DNA of 64,000 bases from positions 1-64,000 of IMG/VR virus record IMGVR_UViG_3300020185_000024; one strand, written 5' to 3'. This stretch comes from a virus. Below the pieces are notes generated by a model. It was not told where the DNA came from. It saw only the letters and a list, made by a program, of their open reading frames with translations, and made no database searches. Positions 8,002 to 16,680 of the stretch are shown here, piece by piece. The stretch's first letter is position 1; each line of letters starts with the position of its first letter. Position numbers and translations under genes: made by a program.

Positions 8002-8775
8002 TTAAAACAAGCCTGTAGTATTAACTTCTTGACCTGCTAGAGCAGGAGGATTAGCAGAAGCTGCTATAACTTCTTCAGTCCATTCTCCAAATTTCAAAGT
8101 AGGATCAAAATCAGCTTTAAATTGCTTAAAGTCATCTTTCAATGCAGTAAAAAATTGAGAATCTCTTTGAGGTTTAATTCTACCAAAATGATGAGTATAA
8201 ACTTCTTGATATTTATCATCTTTAACTCCTAAAAGACATCTAAGTTCATTATCAGCAAGAGCTGCGTGGGCATTTAATAAGCTAGATACGTCATTATTAA
8301 ACACTTCTACGTTTAATTGACAAGGATCTCCTGTTCTAACATTAAATAAAGCTCTTACAAAACTAGTAAGATTTTCTTCTCCGTAATAAGCTTCTCTTAC
8401 TTCTTCATTTTTATACCAATCATAAATTTCAGCAGGATTAGTTGCTCCCCATTGAAATCTACCTTCTTTGTTTATCCATTGGTATTTGTTACCATCTTTA
8501 TTTTGTCTTTTTTCATTCCGAACTAAAAACTCTGATTTAACAGATAATTTATATTCTTCATTTCTAAGCCAAAATACAATTTTATTGTGAACAGTACCAT
8601 TAATATTAATATTAGTGTACTCAGGTTCTTTTTTAATATAATCCATTCCTAACTCATGTAATTGAGTTAATGTAGGATTTATTGCTATTACTTTCATTGA
8701 AGTTATACCAGAATATAATTTTATTCCGTTATCTTCTACTACTGCTTCATTTGAGCTATTTGTTTGTATTCCCAT
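8002..8775 (-). CDS. Probable single-stranded DNA-binding protein
   Basis: 257 aa. The N-terminal half alternates beta-strands (ITSMKVIAINPT, NINGTVHNKIVFWL, EYKLSVKSEFLV) as an OB-fold would. The centre is acidic and aromatic, and the short C-terminal tail ends Gly-Leu-Phe, reminiscent of SSB tails that recruit partners. Its place between helicase/ATPase genes and primase, with a strong terminator of its own, fits a highly expressed SSB. I see no signature motif, so the call leans on position; another abundant replication-associated protein is possible. Confidence 0.45.
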   Translation of the reverse strand: MGIQTNSSNEAVVEDNGIKLYSGITSMKVIAINPTLTQLHELGMDYIKKEPEYTNININGTVHNKIVFWLRNEEYKLSVKSEFLVRNEKRQNKDGNKYQWINKEGRFQWGATNPAEIYDWYKNEEVREAYYGEENLTSFVRALFNVRTGDPCQLNVEVFNNDVSSLLNAHAALADNELRCLLGVKDDKYQEVYTHHFGRIKPQRDSQFFTALKDDFKQFKADFDPTLKFGEWTEEVIAASANPPALAGQEVNTTGLF

Positions 8776-8793
8776 TTATTTTTTTTATAATTT

Positions 8794-9135
8794 TTAATCG
8801 TTTGTAGAAGAACTCATAACTTGTTCAGCTACTTCTGTTATACTAAGACCTTCTACATCATTTTGTTCAGGAAGATTTAAATTTTCTTCTACTATAATAT
8901 TAGAAGAAAATCTATTCATTATTTCTTCTGAATCATCTACATAATCTACATAATATGCTTTTGATTTTGCTTTACTAACTATACCAAATCTAGAAAACGC
9001 TTCTTTAACTTCTGCAGTAGTAATTTTATACAACTCAGAAATTTCTTTCATTGTTCTACCACTACCTTTTAAATAAGCAATTTCAGATTTTTTTATTGTT
9101 TTGCATTCTGTTTCTACTTCTGTTTCTGTCGACAT
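8794..9135 (-). CDS. Small helix-turn-helix-like protein, 113 aa
   Basis: Residues 18-55 (EIAYLKGSGRTMKEISELYK, then TTAEVKEAFSRFGIV) have the length and spacing of a helix-turn-helix of the kind seen in phage regulators or small replication accessory proteins. The C-terminal 50 residues are acidic and probably flexible. It sits between the Sak4-like ATPase and the SSB candidate and is co-transcribed with them. It may bind DNA; no specific role is supported. Confidence 0.6.
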   Translation of the reverse strand: MSTETEVETECKTIKKSEIAYLKGSGRTMKEISELYKITTAEVKEAFSRFGIVSKAKSKAYYVDYVDDSEEIMNRFSSNIIVEENLNLPEQNDVEGLSITEVAEQVMSSSTND

Positions 9136-9146
9136 AAGTCAATTAT

Positions 9147-9920
9147 TTAATCTACAAAAATTCTGTCCCAATGGACAGACTTAATATTAGTACCTTCAGA
9201 CTCCGCTAACACGATATCCTGACCTCTTAAATGTTCGCTTCTGGCTCCAACACAAACGTTATTCTCTGAGGATTTAAAATTTAACATAGTGAACTCTTTA
9301 TCTCTATGTAAGTAACCTATAGCATCGCACCTAGACGCTAATATATTCTTAATTTTACCAGTTAAATCAATATCATTAACTGATACTTCTTTACCTTCTT
9401 TTTCTATTAATTTCTCTCTTAAGTGCCCTACATAAATAACTCTAGGAAAAGCTTTTTCAATAGCATCGCAAACTTTAAAGAAAGCTTGTCTTAGCCACCA
9501 ATATCCAGCTCCATTTGGAAGTTCCAATATAGACTTTCCTTCCTCATTTTTATCGAAATTTCTTCCCATTGGGGTGTTTTTATACATAGTTTTAGCTAAA
9601 GGTAAGCACATGTCTTCTAAAACAGAAACAGTATCTACTGCTCCGTACTTATATGGGCTACCTGCTTTAATTATGTCTTCTAATATAGAGTTTAATCCTG
9701 CTAAAGAATTATTAAGTTCTTTACTTTTAGGGTGATTTTTAACATCTACTTTTAATGCAGATATCATATCAGTACCACTTTCTAAATCTATGTTTAAACA
9801 GTTATCTAAATAAGATAACATAGTTGTTTTTCCTATCTTAGGAAGAGCATACATTAACAATGTCCTAGGACTTTGTCTAATTGCTGCAATCTTCTCTGTA
9901 GGTAGTTTAAATTCTGACAT
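9147..9920 (-). CDS. Sak4-like RecA-fold ATPase
   Basis: 257 aa. The P-loop is LPKIGKTT (26-33), with Ala where the first Gly of GxxxxGKT usually is. VDTVSVLEDM is the Walker B region, and VIYVGHLREK provides the sensor strand. This is the arrangement of phage Sak4/AAA_24 ATPases, which act in single-strand annealing and recombination-dependent replication, often with an SSB encoded nearby. The SSB candidate is indeed two genes downstream. It lies between the DnaB-like helicase gene and the HTH-like gene in the same transcript. Confidence 0.75.
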   Translation of the reverse strand: MSEFKLPTEKIAAIRQSPRTLLMYALPKIGKTTMLSYLDNCLNIDLESGTDMISALKVDVKNHPKSKELNNSLAGLNSILEDIIKAGSPYKYGAVDTVSVLEDMCLPLAKTMYKNTPMGRNFDKNEEGKSILELPNGAGYWWLRQAFFKVCDAIEKAFPRVIYVGHLREKLIEKEGKEVSVNDIDLTGKIKNILASRCDAIGYLHRDKEFTMLNFKSSENNVCVGARSEHLRGQDIVLAESEGTNIKSVHWDRIFVD

Positions 9921-9938
9921 TTAATAATATTATTAAAA

Positions 9939-11060
9939 TTATCTTTGGATATATCTATTAGAATTATCTTCTAGATTAGTTGCCCATACATAATGATCAA
10001 GTCTTTGCGTATGGTCATTAGGATTTAAGTACATCCTATCTGCTCTAGGTAATTCTCTCATCATACCATTTTCTCCTATAAAATTGTAACCTATACTAAA
10101 GTCATCAATACCATAAGAATTTTTTATTACTTTTAACCCTCTAAATCTGTTATATCCGCTATCAGTTATAAATTTAGGAATTTCGTAATTAGCATACTTT
10201 TCAACGCCTAATTTGTAAGGGTTAATTAATCCTATAACTATATCTGCGTTTTCATAAGTGTCTGCCGTTCCTTTAAAATCTTTTGGTTGTATATCTAATT
10301 CAGTTTTTTGTCCTCTATATGTATCTTCAATTGATCTATTTAATTGAGTTATATCTATAGGAACCATGTTGTAAAAATCTCTAAGTTCATCAGCCATATA
10401 ACTAGAATGTTTATCCAGTATTTGCTTATCTCCAAAATGACCACTTTCTCCTTTTACTTTACCAATATGGTCAGTAATATGAAAAACAATTTCATTTGGG
10501 TCATTAGGGATATATTTTTTATTATGAACTGTCACTTGTTCTATTCTTCCTCTTTGAAGCATATATTCTTTTGCGAACTTATATACTCCAGTTGGATTAG
10601 TAGAACCAGATATAAACTCCATGTGTTCAAATAATTCATCAAAATAACCAGCATAAGATCTGACTATTTCCCATAATCTAGGAGTCATATCATATAACTT
10701 ATTAGGCCATCCTAAAATAGTAGGAACATCTATAAGAATTTTATGGTCTTTATACATTTTGTACGCTACCCATTTAGCTCTTTTATGTTCTTCTCCTCTT
10801 TCCATAGACCTATAAATCCATTTAGGCTTAACTGATACAGTATCTCTATTGGCTAACCACCAATCAAAAGCTTCTAATACAAATATACTGTCTACAATTG
10901 CTGTTTTACCTGAGCCAGGCATTCCTCCAAAAAGAACATACATTCCTTTGGTAATACTTATTTCACCATTTAATTTAGCATGAGCTAAAGGAATGTGATT
11001 TTTTTGAGTTGCTGTTACTCTTGCTTTTTCGGCAAATTCTAAGTGTCTACTATTGCTCAT
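9939..11060 (-). CDS. DnaB-like replicative helicase (SF4)
   Basis: 373 aa, the RecA-like motor domain without a long N-terminal collar domain. Walker A is GMPGSGKT (46-53). The Walker B strand is IVFHITDHIG with D197. DITQLNRSIEDTYRGQK (236-252) corresponds to the DnaB Q-L-N-R block (motif H3), and GTADTYENADIVIGLINP to the D-A-D-x-V motif that follows. It would unwind the fork ahead of PolB. Its ATG overlaps the end of the gene upstream by one base. Confidence 0.85.
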   Translation of the reverse strand: MSNSRHLEFAEKARVTATQKNHIPLAHAKLNGEISITKGMYVLFGGMPGSGKTAIVDSIFVLEAFDWWLANRDTVSVKPKWIYRSMERGEEHKRAKWVAYKMYKDHKILIDVPTILGWPNKLYDMTPRLWEIVRSYAGYFDELFEHMEFISGSTNPTGVYKFAKEYMLQRGRIEQVTVHNKKYIPNDPNEIVFHITDHIGKVKGESGHFGDKQILDKHSSYMADELRDFYNMVPIDITQLNRSIEDTYRGQKTELDIQPKDFKGTADTYENADIVIGLINPYKLGVEKYANYEIPKFITDSGYNRFRGLKVIKNSYGIDDFSIGYNFIGENGMMRELPRADRMYLNPNDHTQRLDHYVWATNLEDNSNRYIQR

Positions 11061-11599
11061 TATAAATATTTTACATTAGATTGAACATTAGCATCTGCAC
11101 CACCTTCAACTTCTTCGCAAAAAGAAGCTAATCTAGATTTTTTCATTTTTTCTGAATCAGATTTAAAAATAAAATAATCTGCTTGTTGCAAAAATCTTAA
11201 ATCATCTACAGTACTAATATATAGTTCTGCAGCTTTTATTATAGTATCTTTATTAAATTGAGGATATAATTCTGTAAACTTTTTCATTTTCATTAAACAA
11301 CCTATAGAATCTCCCATAGCTCCAGGTTTAAGACCTTTAAATTGATCTCTGTATTCTTGAATCCAATCTTTAATATTAGATTCTTCTTCTATGAAAACTT
11401 CTTTTCCTAAAGCTCTAATAGATACAATCTGTAATTCTGGATCGTATTTAATAAATTGTTTTTGTTGAAGATGTAAAAGTTCTTCGTCAGTTGCATATTT
11501 GCGTTGCACATTATTTTTTGAAGCTGCAAATAATAACCAAAATTGATTAGGTGATATCTTGTATTTATCTAATATCTTTTTCTTCATTAAAACTTCCAT
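11060..11599 (-). CDS. Winged-helix-like protein upstream of the helicase (possible loader)
   Basis: The open frame extends to 11635, but that GTG lies inside a terminator hairpin. The ATG at 11599 (MEVLMKKKIL) or four codons later is the real start, preceded by an ATCTAAA leader. The result is about 179 aa. The N-terminal half (NQFWLLFAASKN to EELLHLQQKQFIKYD and ALGKEVF) looks like a winged helix. The C-terminal half is helical and ends with an acidic tail. Coupling to the DnaB-like gene suggests a loader or replication accessory protein; this is inference. Confidence 0.65.
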   Translation of the reverse strand: MEVLMKKKILDKYKISPNQFWLLFAASKNNVQRKYATDEELLHLQQKQFIKYDPELQIVSIRALGKEVFIEEESNIKDWIQEYRDQFKGLKPGAMGDSIGCLMKMKKFTELYPQFNKDTIIKAAELYISTVDDLRFLQQADYFIFKSDSEKMKKSRLASFCEEVEGGADANVQSNVKYL

Positions 11600-11620
11600 A
11601 ATTACGAAATTTAGATAAAT

Positions 11621-11651
11621 AAAAAAGGGGACCACAATAAAGTAGTCCCCG
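11621..11651 (-). terminator. Intrinsic terminator
   Basis: On the minus strand, GGGGACTAC and the T(A)GTGGTCCCC side pair around a short A/T loop, followed by six T. It lies after the 94-aa coiled-coil gene and shows that the GTG at 11635 cannot be the start of the next gene. Confidence 0.85.
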
Positions 11652-11674
11652 TCTTAAGGATTTTTTAAGCGTAC

Positions 11675-11959
11675 TTATGACAATCCGTGAAATACTTTCT
11701 CGCCTGAAAGAATTTCATATCTTTCAGTTATAGCGTTGTAATCTTCCATTGCAGAAATTAAATTTCCACTGTTAAATGGAACTGAATACCTTGCTTTTTC
11801 GACATTCATAGTAGCTTCTGCGACTTGTCCTTCAAGAGATAAAAGATCTCTTTGCAATTGTAAGTTTGCTTTTTTAGCAGCAGTTTCCATTGCTGCTTTG
11901 TTTTTAGATTTCTCGTCTTTCGAAATTACTGATAAATAGCTGTTTGTTGTATTTGCCAT
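11675..11959 (-). CDS. Small coiled-coil protein, 94 aa
   Basis: Nearly all helical: residues 12-60 are Lys/Ala/Glu/Leu-rich with heptad-like hydrophobic spacing, and a second helix spans about 65-85. It has its own promoter (TATATTTG on the minus strand at 12003-12010) and its own terminator, so it is a monocistronic and probably well expressed gene. Function unknown; size and composition would suit a structural or nucleoid-associated protein, but nothing specific supports that. Confidence 0.75.
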   Translation of the reverse strand: MANTTNSYLSVISKDEKSKNKAAMETAAKKANLQLQRDLLSLEGQVAEATMNVEKARYSVPFNSGNLISAMEDYNAITERYEILSGEKVFHGLS

Positions 11960-12002
11960 TTTTTAAAATTTTTAAAAATTTGTTTTTTGTTCAACTTTAC
12001 TA

Positions 12003-12010
12003 CAAATATA
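12003..12010 (-). promoter_or_regulatory. Bacteroidota-type -7 box (TATATTTG)
   Basis: Exact TAnnTTTG match on the minus strand, 43 nt upstream of the ATG of the 94-aa gene, within an A/T-rich stretch that has no gene. Confidence 0.6.
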
Positions 12011-12056
12011 ATAAAGTTAAACTTTATAATAATAATCTTTAATATCTTATGAAAAT

Positions 12057-12347
12057 TTAAACAGTTGGATTTAATGGTTCAGATAGAAAAGGTTTTCTTT
12101 TCTTTCTTTTAGTTATTGAAAATTCACTTGCTTTCAGATTTTCATTTTCTGGTTCTAATTCTACCATAGGCATAGCAGGCATAGCACTAATAGCTTCTTT
12201 AAGATCGTTTAAATAAGAAGATTTTTTTTCAGTAATAGCTGTTATAACTACTCTTTTTCTTCCAGTTTTAGGAACGCTTCTTTTTTGTTTAACTTTATTA
12301 GCTTGCATAGCTTTGCCCATAGCTACAATTTCATCTGCACTTGGCAT
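12057..12347 (-). CDS. Small basic protein, 96 aa
   Basis: Lys/Arg-rich ends flank a central Pro/Met segment (SAMPAMPMVELEPE). Two basic clusters (VKQKRSVPKTGRKRVV near 20-33 and KRKKRKPF near 82-89) would suit nucleic-acid or virion contacts. No membrane segment or recognised domain. It lies between the 52-aa gene and the 94-aa coiled-coil gene. Confidence 0.65.
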   Translation of the reverse strand: MPSADEIVAMGKAMQANKVKQKRSVPKTGRKRVVITAITEKKSSYLNDLKEAISAMPAMPMVELEPENENLKASEFSITKRKKRKPFLSEPLNPTV

Positions 12348-12371
12348 ATAAAAAATATTATAGAATAAAAG

Positions 12372-12530
12372 CTACAACTTAACCAAATAACTTGGGTAAT
12401 CATAACCATATCCTTGATATAATAATCGAAATTCTAATAATGTATTATCAAGTATTTGTTTATTTGATAACTTTATATTTTTTTTTCGTCTTATCTGTAT
12501 TTTGTTTTTATATTTATTTTTAGTAATCAT
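12372..12530 (-). CDS. Small basic protein, 52 aa
   Basis: ATG at 12528-12530, 11 bp inside the end of the secreted-protein gene, as is usual for coupled genes in this arm. The first 25 residues are strongly basic (MITKNKYKNK, RRKKNIK). The C-terminus is Tyr-rich (LLYQGYGYDYPSYLV). No homology recognised. The overlap and the lack of any other gene in this gap support it. Confidence 0.5.
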   Translation of the reverse strand: MITKNKYKNKIQIRRKKNIKLSNKQILDNTLLEFRLLYQGYGYDYPSYLVKL

Positions 12531-12804
12531 ATAAAAGGTTATAAAAACAATCTTGTTTTCTCACTCTATAAACTGGTCTATAAACAGGATTAGGTTCAAT
12601 AATATAGCTTTTAACTACATTTTTACCATTTCTAGTTTCATAGACAGGAGTTGAGATTACTCTATTAACATTTAAGTTATAAACAGGAGTAATTGGCTGT
12701 AGATGAACAGTTCTTACAAGTTTATAATTAACGTTAGTTTGAGATTTACTTATTATAGTCATACTTAACAATAAAGTAAAACTGTATAATATCTTTTTTT
12801 TCAT
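12520..12804 (-). CDS. Small exported protein with signal peptide, 94 aa
   Basis: Begins with a clear Sec signal peptide: MKKK, a hydrophobic core of about 15 residues (ILYSFTLLLSMTIIS), then polar SQTNVN with likely cleavage near residue 22. The mature part is rich in Val, Pro, Tyr and Arg with repeated PVY motifs (TPVYN, TPVYE, NPVYRPVYR) and one cysteine. It would act in the periplasm or at the outer membrane. An exported protein inside the replication arm could be a superinfection-exclusion or envelope-modifying factor; this is inference only. Confidence 0.7.
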   Translation of the reverse strand: MKKKILYSFTLLLSMTIISKSQTNVNYKLVRTVHLQPITPVYNLNVNRVISTPVYETRNGKNVVKSYIIEPNPVYRPVYRVRKQDCFYNLLYDY

Positions 12805-12805
12805 T

Positions 12806-13981
12806 TTATTTCATTTTTTTAATTAATTCTACATATTTATTATTTTTAAATACTTTTTTAAATTCGTATTTTTCAATATTAGTTGAATCTATAGCATCTA
12901 AAGCTTTAGACATCCATTCTTCCTCGATAGTGTCTTTAGAGCATAGTATTGTTATTTCTCCTATGTGCTCTTTTCTGTATCTAATTATTCTACCTATTCG
13001 TTGAATCATAGATAAAGGATTTGAATTAAAGGCTACTATAATAGCTCCGTCCATATTGGGTAAATCTTCTCCTTCATTTAAAGCTTGAACACATCCTAAA
13101 ACATTGATTTTTTCTGCTACAAATTTATCATAGTCTGAACTATTAGTTTTACTATGATAAGTATGTTTACATAAAGCTTCAATTTGTTTTATTCCTCCTC
13201 CAAAAACTAAATATCTTTTCTTTGGATCTATAGTTTTTAAAACGCCTTTTCCTACTTTTAATTTTGTAGGAATATTATGCAAGAATCTCATTCTTTCTAA
13301 TAATAGCATCTTAGGTGGAGTTACATCTCTGTCTCTATAACTAGCCAATCTTCTAGATCTATAGTTATAAGCGTCTCTCTCACTTTGATAAAATCTGTTT
13401 TTAGCATTTCCTGCTTGGACATTTTTTTCTCTAGTGTCTAAATCGTAATAGATTACTCTTAATTTAAAAGGAGATACTACACCATCTTCTAATGCTTTAT
13501 CTAAAGGATACTCATATATTACTGGAGCATATCTATTTAACATTTTAGATTTTTCTATGTCTCTAGGTAATGTAGCAGTAAGTCCTAATACTTTATCAAC
13601 TTGATTTTGCTTAAAGAATTGAGAATTAAGTTCAGTTATATGGTGAGCTTCATCTAAAATTACTAAATCAAAGTGTTCATCTTTAATTTTATTTATGCTC
13701 TTATAACAAGACATATTTATAAATTCAAGAAGTCCTTCTTTTTTCCATTTTTTAAATTCTTCTGGCCAACGATCATCTCTTAATTTAGTAGTTGGAACAG
13801 CTATTAGAACTTTAAAACTCTTTTTTTTACAAAAAGCTTCTTTGACATGTTCGCATAAATCTACTCCAACTTTTGTTTTACCTGCTCCAGTAGCTGCAGA
13901 TATAGTTCCTATATAATTATTAGAAACTATAACTCTTTGCATATCTTCTTGTACTTTTTGTTTTTTAACGTGAATATTCAT
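12806..13981 (-). CDS. SF2 helicase (DEAH type)
   Basis: 391 aa. The Walker A segment is ATGAGKT (30-36), followed by VLIAVPTTKL (motif Ia), LVILDEAHH (motif II, DEAH 110-113), LGLTATLPR (motif III, 132-140) and MIQRIGRIIRYR (motif VI with the arginine finger). This compact arrangement resembles T4 UvsW and the SF2 helicases of other large phages, which remodel branched DNA and R-loops during recombination-driven replication. It starts 1 bp after the PolB stop codon, so polymerase and helicase are made from the same transcript. Confidence 0.88.
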   Translation of the reverse strand: MNIHVKKQKVQEDMQRVIVSNNYIGTISAATGAGKTKVGVDLCEHVKEAFCKKKSFKVLIAVPTTKLRDDRWPEEFKKWKKEGLLEFINMSCYKSINKIKDEHFDLVILDEAHHITELNSQFFKQNQVDKVLGLTATLPRDIEKSKMLNRYAPVIYEYPLDKALEDGVVSPFKLRVIYYDLDTREKNVQAGNAKNRFYQSERDAYNYRSRRLASYRDRDVTPPKMLLLERMRFLHNIPTKLKVGKGVLKTIDPKKRYLVFGGGIKQIEALCKHTYHSKTNSSDYDKFVAEKINVLGCVQALNEGEDLPNMDGAIIVAFNSNPLSMIQRIGRIIRYRKEHIGEITILCSKDTIEEEWMSKALDAIDSTNIEKYEFKKVFKNNKYVELIKKMK

Positions 13982-13982
13982 T

Positions 13983-15902
13983 TTAAAATAGTTCTAATTG
14001 TTTAGGTTCCAGTACATCTATTATTTTTTGAGTAGCTGAAATGTAATAATTATAATTGATTTTATAGTCTTTTATATCTCTTTCTATATAATCATTTAAC
14101 AATTCTACATTGTATCCTGCACATAAATCATTAAGACTTCCTTTTTCTTTATGTTTCTTATAAAATTTAGATTGAGTTTTAGATACATAGTACCTATTTG
14201 TTTTTTGACAAGGAATTATTACTAATTCTGTTTTATCTTCATTTAAAGTATGAAATTCAGCTTTAAATTGACTTCCTATTTTCTGAGCCATACAAAAGTC
14301 GTAAACGTCTGTATGACCTTCTATAGTCTCTTTAATAGGCTTATTATTGATAAAATACTCATATAAAGCTAAAGAAACAATAGGTTTATCATAAGAGCAG
14401 GTATAATTCATACTAGCAAATGTAGATTCTACACTTAAATCTCTTACAAATGCTCCTTTTTCTTTGATTTTGTCATCTTCAGTTTGAATGCTATAATTAT
14501 TTACATCTCTAATGATACATTTTTTATAATTAGCAAATTCAAGAGGAATATTTACATATTCTTCAAATTCTTTGCAGATTTCATAGAATTTATCTATTTT
14601 ATCTACTGGAACTTTAGCAGTAGCTCCATCAGTATTAGCATAAAATATCTCAATACCTTCTAATTCCAATTCTTCAATTAACATTAAAAGGAATAATTGA
14701 CCATTTAATGTAACTGAATAACTAGATTTAGCGTCTTTTAACCAACCGTAATCAAAGTTAAGCTTACCATAAACTGAATTAATAACAATTTTTAAAGCAT
14801 CTGCTACAGTTTTATTACCTGCTGCCTTAGCTTCTAATCTTTCGTTTACTATTCTTTTAAATAAATTTAAAAACCTTTTAGATAAATGTTCTGGAAATAT
14901 ATTAAGATTGATCATTAAATTAGGATAATAACTACCAAAATCTAAGTCTATTATCTTGTGAGTATCAGTAGTCTCAACTACCATAGGCTTATTACTACTA
15001 TGCAATCCTCCTAATAGTATGTCATATTTACTATTATTGATTACTACAGTTCTTTTAAACTTATCTCCTAAATTCCAGGTAGTAGATTTAATAGAGTTTA
15101 ATAACTCATTTAAAATCTTACCTTTAAATACTACTTGATTTGAGATACAATCCTTTAAATCTATACTAGATCTTTCAGTTTTTATATCTTTAAATTGCTT
15201 ATAATATTTGCCAGTCTCTTGTTCCCAAAGTTTTTTCATTAAAACATCTCCGACACCAGACCTACTTTTACTTAAAACATTTACTTCATAAGCTTCTCCT
15301 ACTGAAAATCTTATTTTAATTTCACTGCTTACTATTTCTGCTAATCTTTTAGTAGCATCTACATCATTAAGATTGTAACTTAATATTTCTTCTACTTCTT
15401 CTAATTTAACAGGTTCATCAAAAGGTTTAGGTAAATCTTGAACTTTGTGCCATCTCATAGCAATACATGCTTGCTTTAATGTAACATAATTCTTATCAAA
15501 TGCCATTAAAGACATTAAATCTAAAGATTTATAAGGAGAGTTATTAGGAAATAACAATTTCTTAAGTTTCTTACTGTTGTAAATACTATTACCCTTTCTC
15601 TGACTTCCTATAATATCTTTACTTAGTTCATATAATTCATCTGTAATAATATATGCGCTTTTATTTCTAAGTATTCTTTGATTTTCTAAAATATAGTTAG
15701 TTATAATGTCATCGTATTTAGAATTGTTATAACCAACTAAAAATAAGACTTCATTTTGTATAAATTCTACAAAATCTTTTATCTCATTTACATCTTCATG
15801 AACATAAAATACTCTAATTTCTTCAGAATTTCTATCTCTAAAAGTAGAACTAAAAAAATTAGGAAATACTTCATGATCATGGACCCATACTCTTTTTTCC
15901 AT
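13983..15902 (-). CDS. Family B DNA polymerase with 3'-5' exonuclease
   Basis: 639 aa. Exonuclease motifs: ExoI VHDHEVF with D9/E11, ExoII GYNNSKYDD, ExoIII YNLNDVDA. Polymerase motifs: A is DLDFGSYYPNLM (about 320), B is KIVINSVYGKL (about 370) and C is YANTDG (about 420), followed by NYSIQ and DDKIKEKGAF as the K-x-Y-like region. It is smaller than cellular PolB and similar to phage enzymes. The ATG lies only 2 nt after the 3' end of the tRNA-like gene, so removal of that RNA would leave an essentially leaderless polymerase message. Replicates the genome with the helicase and primase of this arm. Confidence 0.92.
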   Translation of the reverse strand: MEKRVWVHDHEVFPNFFSSTFRDRNSEEIRVFYVHEDVNEIKDFVEFIQNEVLFLVGYNNSKYDDIITNYILENQRILRNKSAYIITDELYELSKDIIGSQRKGNSIYNSKKLKKLLFPNNSPYKSLDLMSLMAFDKNYVTLKQACIAMRWHKVQDLPKPFDEPVKLEEVEEILSYNLNDVDATKRLAEIVSSEIKIRFSVGEAYEVNVLSKSRSGVGDVLMKKLWEQETGKYYKQFKDIKTERSSIDLKDCISNQVVFKGKILNELLNSIKSTTWNLGDKFKRTVVINNSKYDILLGGLHSSNKPMVVETTDTHKIIDLDFGSYYPNLMINLNIFPEHLSKRFLNLFKRIVNERLEAKAAGNKTVADALKIVINSVYGKLNFDYGWLKDAKSSYSVTLNGQLFLLMLIEELELEGIEIFYANTDGATAKVPVDKIDKFYEICKEFEEYVNIPLEFANYKKCIIRDVNNYSIQTEDDKIKEKGAFVRDLSVESTFASMNYTCSYDKPIVSLALYEYFINNKPIKETIEGHTDVYDFCMAQKIGSQFKAEFHTLNEDKTELVIIPCQKTNRYYVSKTQSKFYKKHKEKGSLNDLCAGYNVELLNDYIERDIKDYKINYNYYISATQKIIDVLEPKQLELF

Positions 15903-15904
15903 AG

Positions 15905-16000
15905 AGGTTATTGCAAGACTCGAACTTGCGACTTCGTGTGTATTAAATGGTTTACCTTAGCTTACCAACCACAATGCTCTACCAACTGAGCTAAATAACC
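15905..16000 (-). tRNA. tRNA-like gene with expanded anticodon loop (possibly Thr-GGU)
   Basis: Minus strand. The acceptor stem GGTTATT/AATAACC is perfect. The D arm is GCTC-AGTTGGTA-GAGC, and the T arm is GCAAG-TTCGAGT-CTTGC. TTGTG pairs with CACGA as an anticodon stem, but the loop is 31 nt instead of 7. The loop starts GTTGGTAA, which contains the TTGGTAA usual for tRNA-Thr(GGU). The 3' CCA is not encoded. The 24 extra bases may be an insertion, a cryptic intron or decay. The gene is transcribed just ahead of PolB. Confidence 0.6.
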
Positions 16001-16067
16001 AAATTGCTGCATCCCATCATCTAATTCTTCTTAAAAGAATCCTCGATAGAATATTTAGCAGCTAGTT

Positions 16068-16343
16068 TTATTTTTTAGGTTTTTCACCTAAAATAGCTTG
16101 AAGATTAGTTCTAATAACAGCATTTTGTTCTTGAGTAATTCTCAATTCTTCTCTTTCTTTAGCTTTAGCTTTAGCTAATTTTTCTAAATTGACAATTTCA
16201 TCAGTCAAACCTCTGTTAAAAGTTTCTATTTCTTTCTCTACAGTATTAATTTGATTAATACCTTCAGTAATAAAGGATACTATTTCTTTACTCTTCTTTA
16301 TTAAAGAATCTTTATCTGTTTTTTTCTTATTTTCAAAGATCAT
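16068..16343 (-). CDS. Coiled-coil protein, 91 aa
   Basis: Charged helical protein. Residues 8-75 run with Leu/Ile/Val at heptad-like positions (SKEIVSFITEGINQINTVEK and the KLAKAKAKEREELRI stretch). No membrane segment. It overlaps the upstream 115-aa gene by 11 bp and precedes the tRNA-like gene. Function unknown. Confidence 0.65.
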   Translation of the reverse strand: MIFENKKKTDKDSLIKKSKEIVSFITEGINQINTVEKEIETFNRGLTDEIVNLEKLAKAKAKEREELRITQEQNAVIRTNLQAILGEKPKK

Positions 16344-16680
16344 TTTTATCTGTTTTTTTTACTGTTCCTAATCCAGGAACAATAAAATTAGTATAATGAT
16401 CGCTTTTATTTGTAAATCCTGAAATACTATTTCTCATTTTTTCTCTATATTCTTTTTTAAGAAGTTTTAGATTCTGCTTTTGAGCTGCAGTTTTTTTAAA
16501 TTCTGATTGATTTTTTATCAGCGTCTTAGGCCATAATCCATCATTAATCATCATGCTTACTCTTAAAACTCTTCCTTGAGTTTCATGGTCAAACGCCATA
16601 GGAATATGTTTGTTTTTTTCATATCCCATTATTATTCTGTCAGCGTAGTATTCGTTTATATTACGAGTTAGATATCCCAT
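16333..16680 (-). CDS. Hypothetical basic protein, 115 aa
   Basis: Lys/Arg/Asn-rich with a helical centre (about 65-85, QKQNLKLLKKEYREKMRN) and a C-terminal VPGLGTVKK segment. Its ATG lies 20 bp inside the preceding 71-aa gene and its end overlaps the coiled-coil gene, so the three are coupled. No family recognised. Confidence 0.65.
   Translation of the reverse strand: MGYLTRNINEYYADRIIMGYEKNKHIPMAFDHETQGRVLRVSMMINDGLWPKTLIKNQSEFKKTAAQKQNLKLLKKEYREKMRNSISGFTNKSDHYTNFIVPGLGTVKKTDKNDL

Noticed and set aside
11600-11635. GTG start for the gene ending at 11060
   Set aside because: The codon lies within a strong terminator hairpin of the upstream gene; ATG at 11599 is in a proper leader.
15756-15989. 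77-aa plus-strand frame over the tRNA-like gene and the PolB start
   Set aside because: Antisense to PolB and the tRNA; content has no protein-like pattern.
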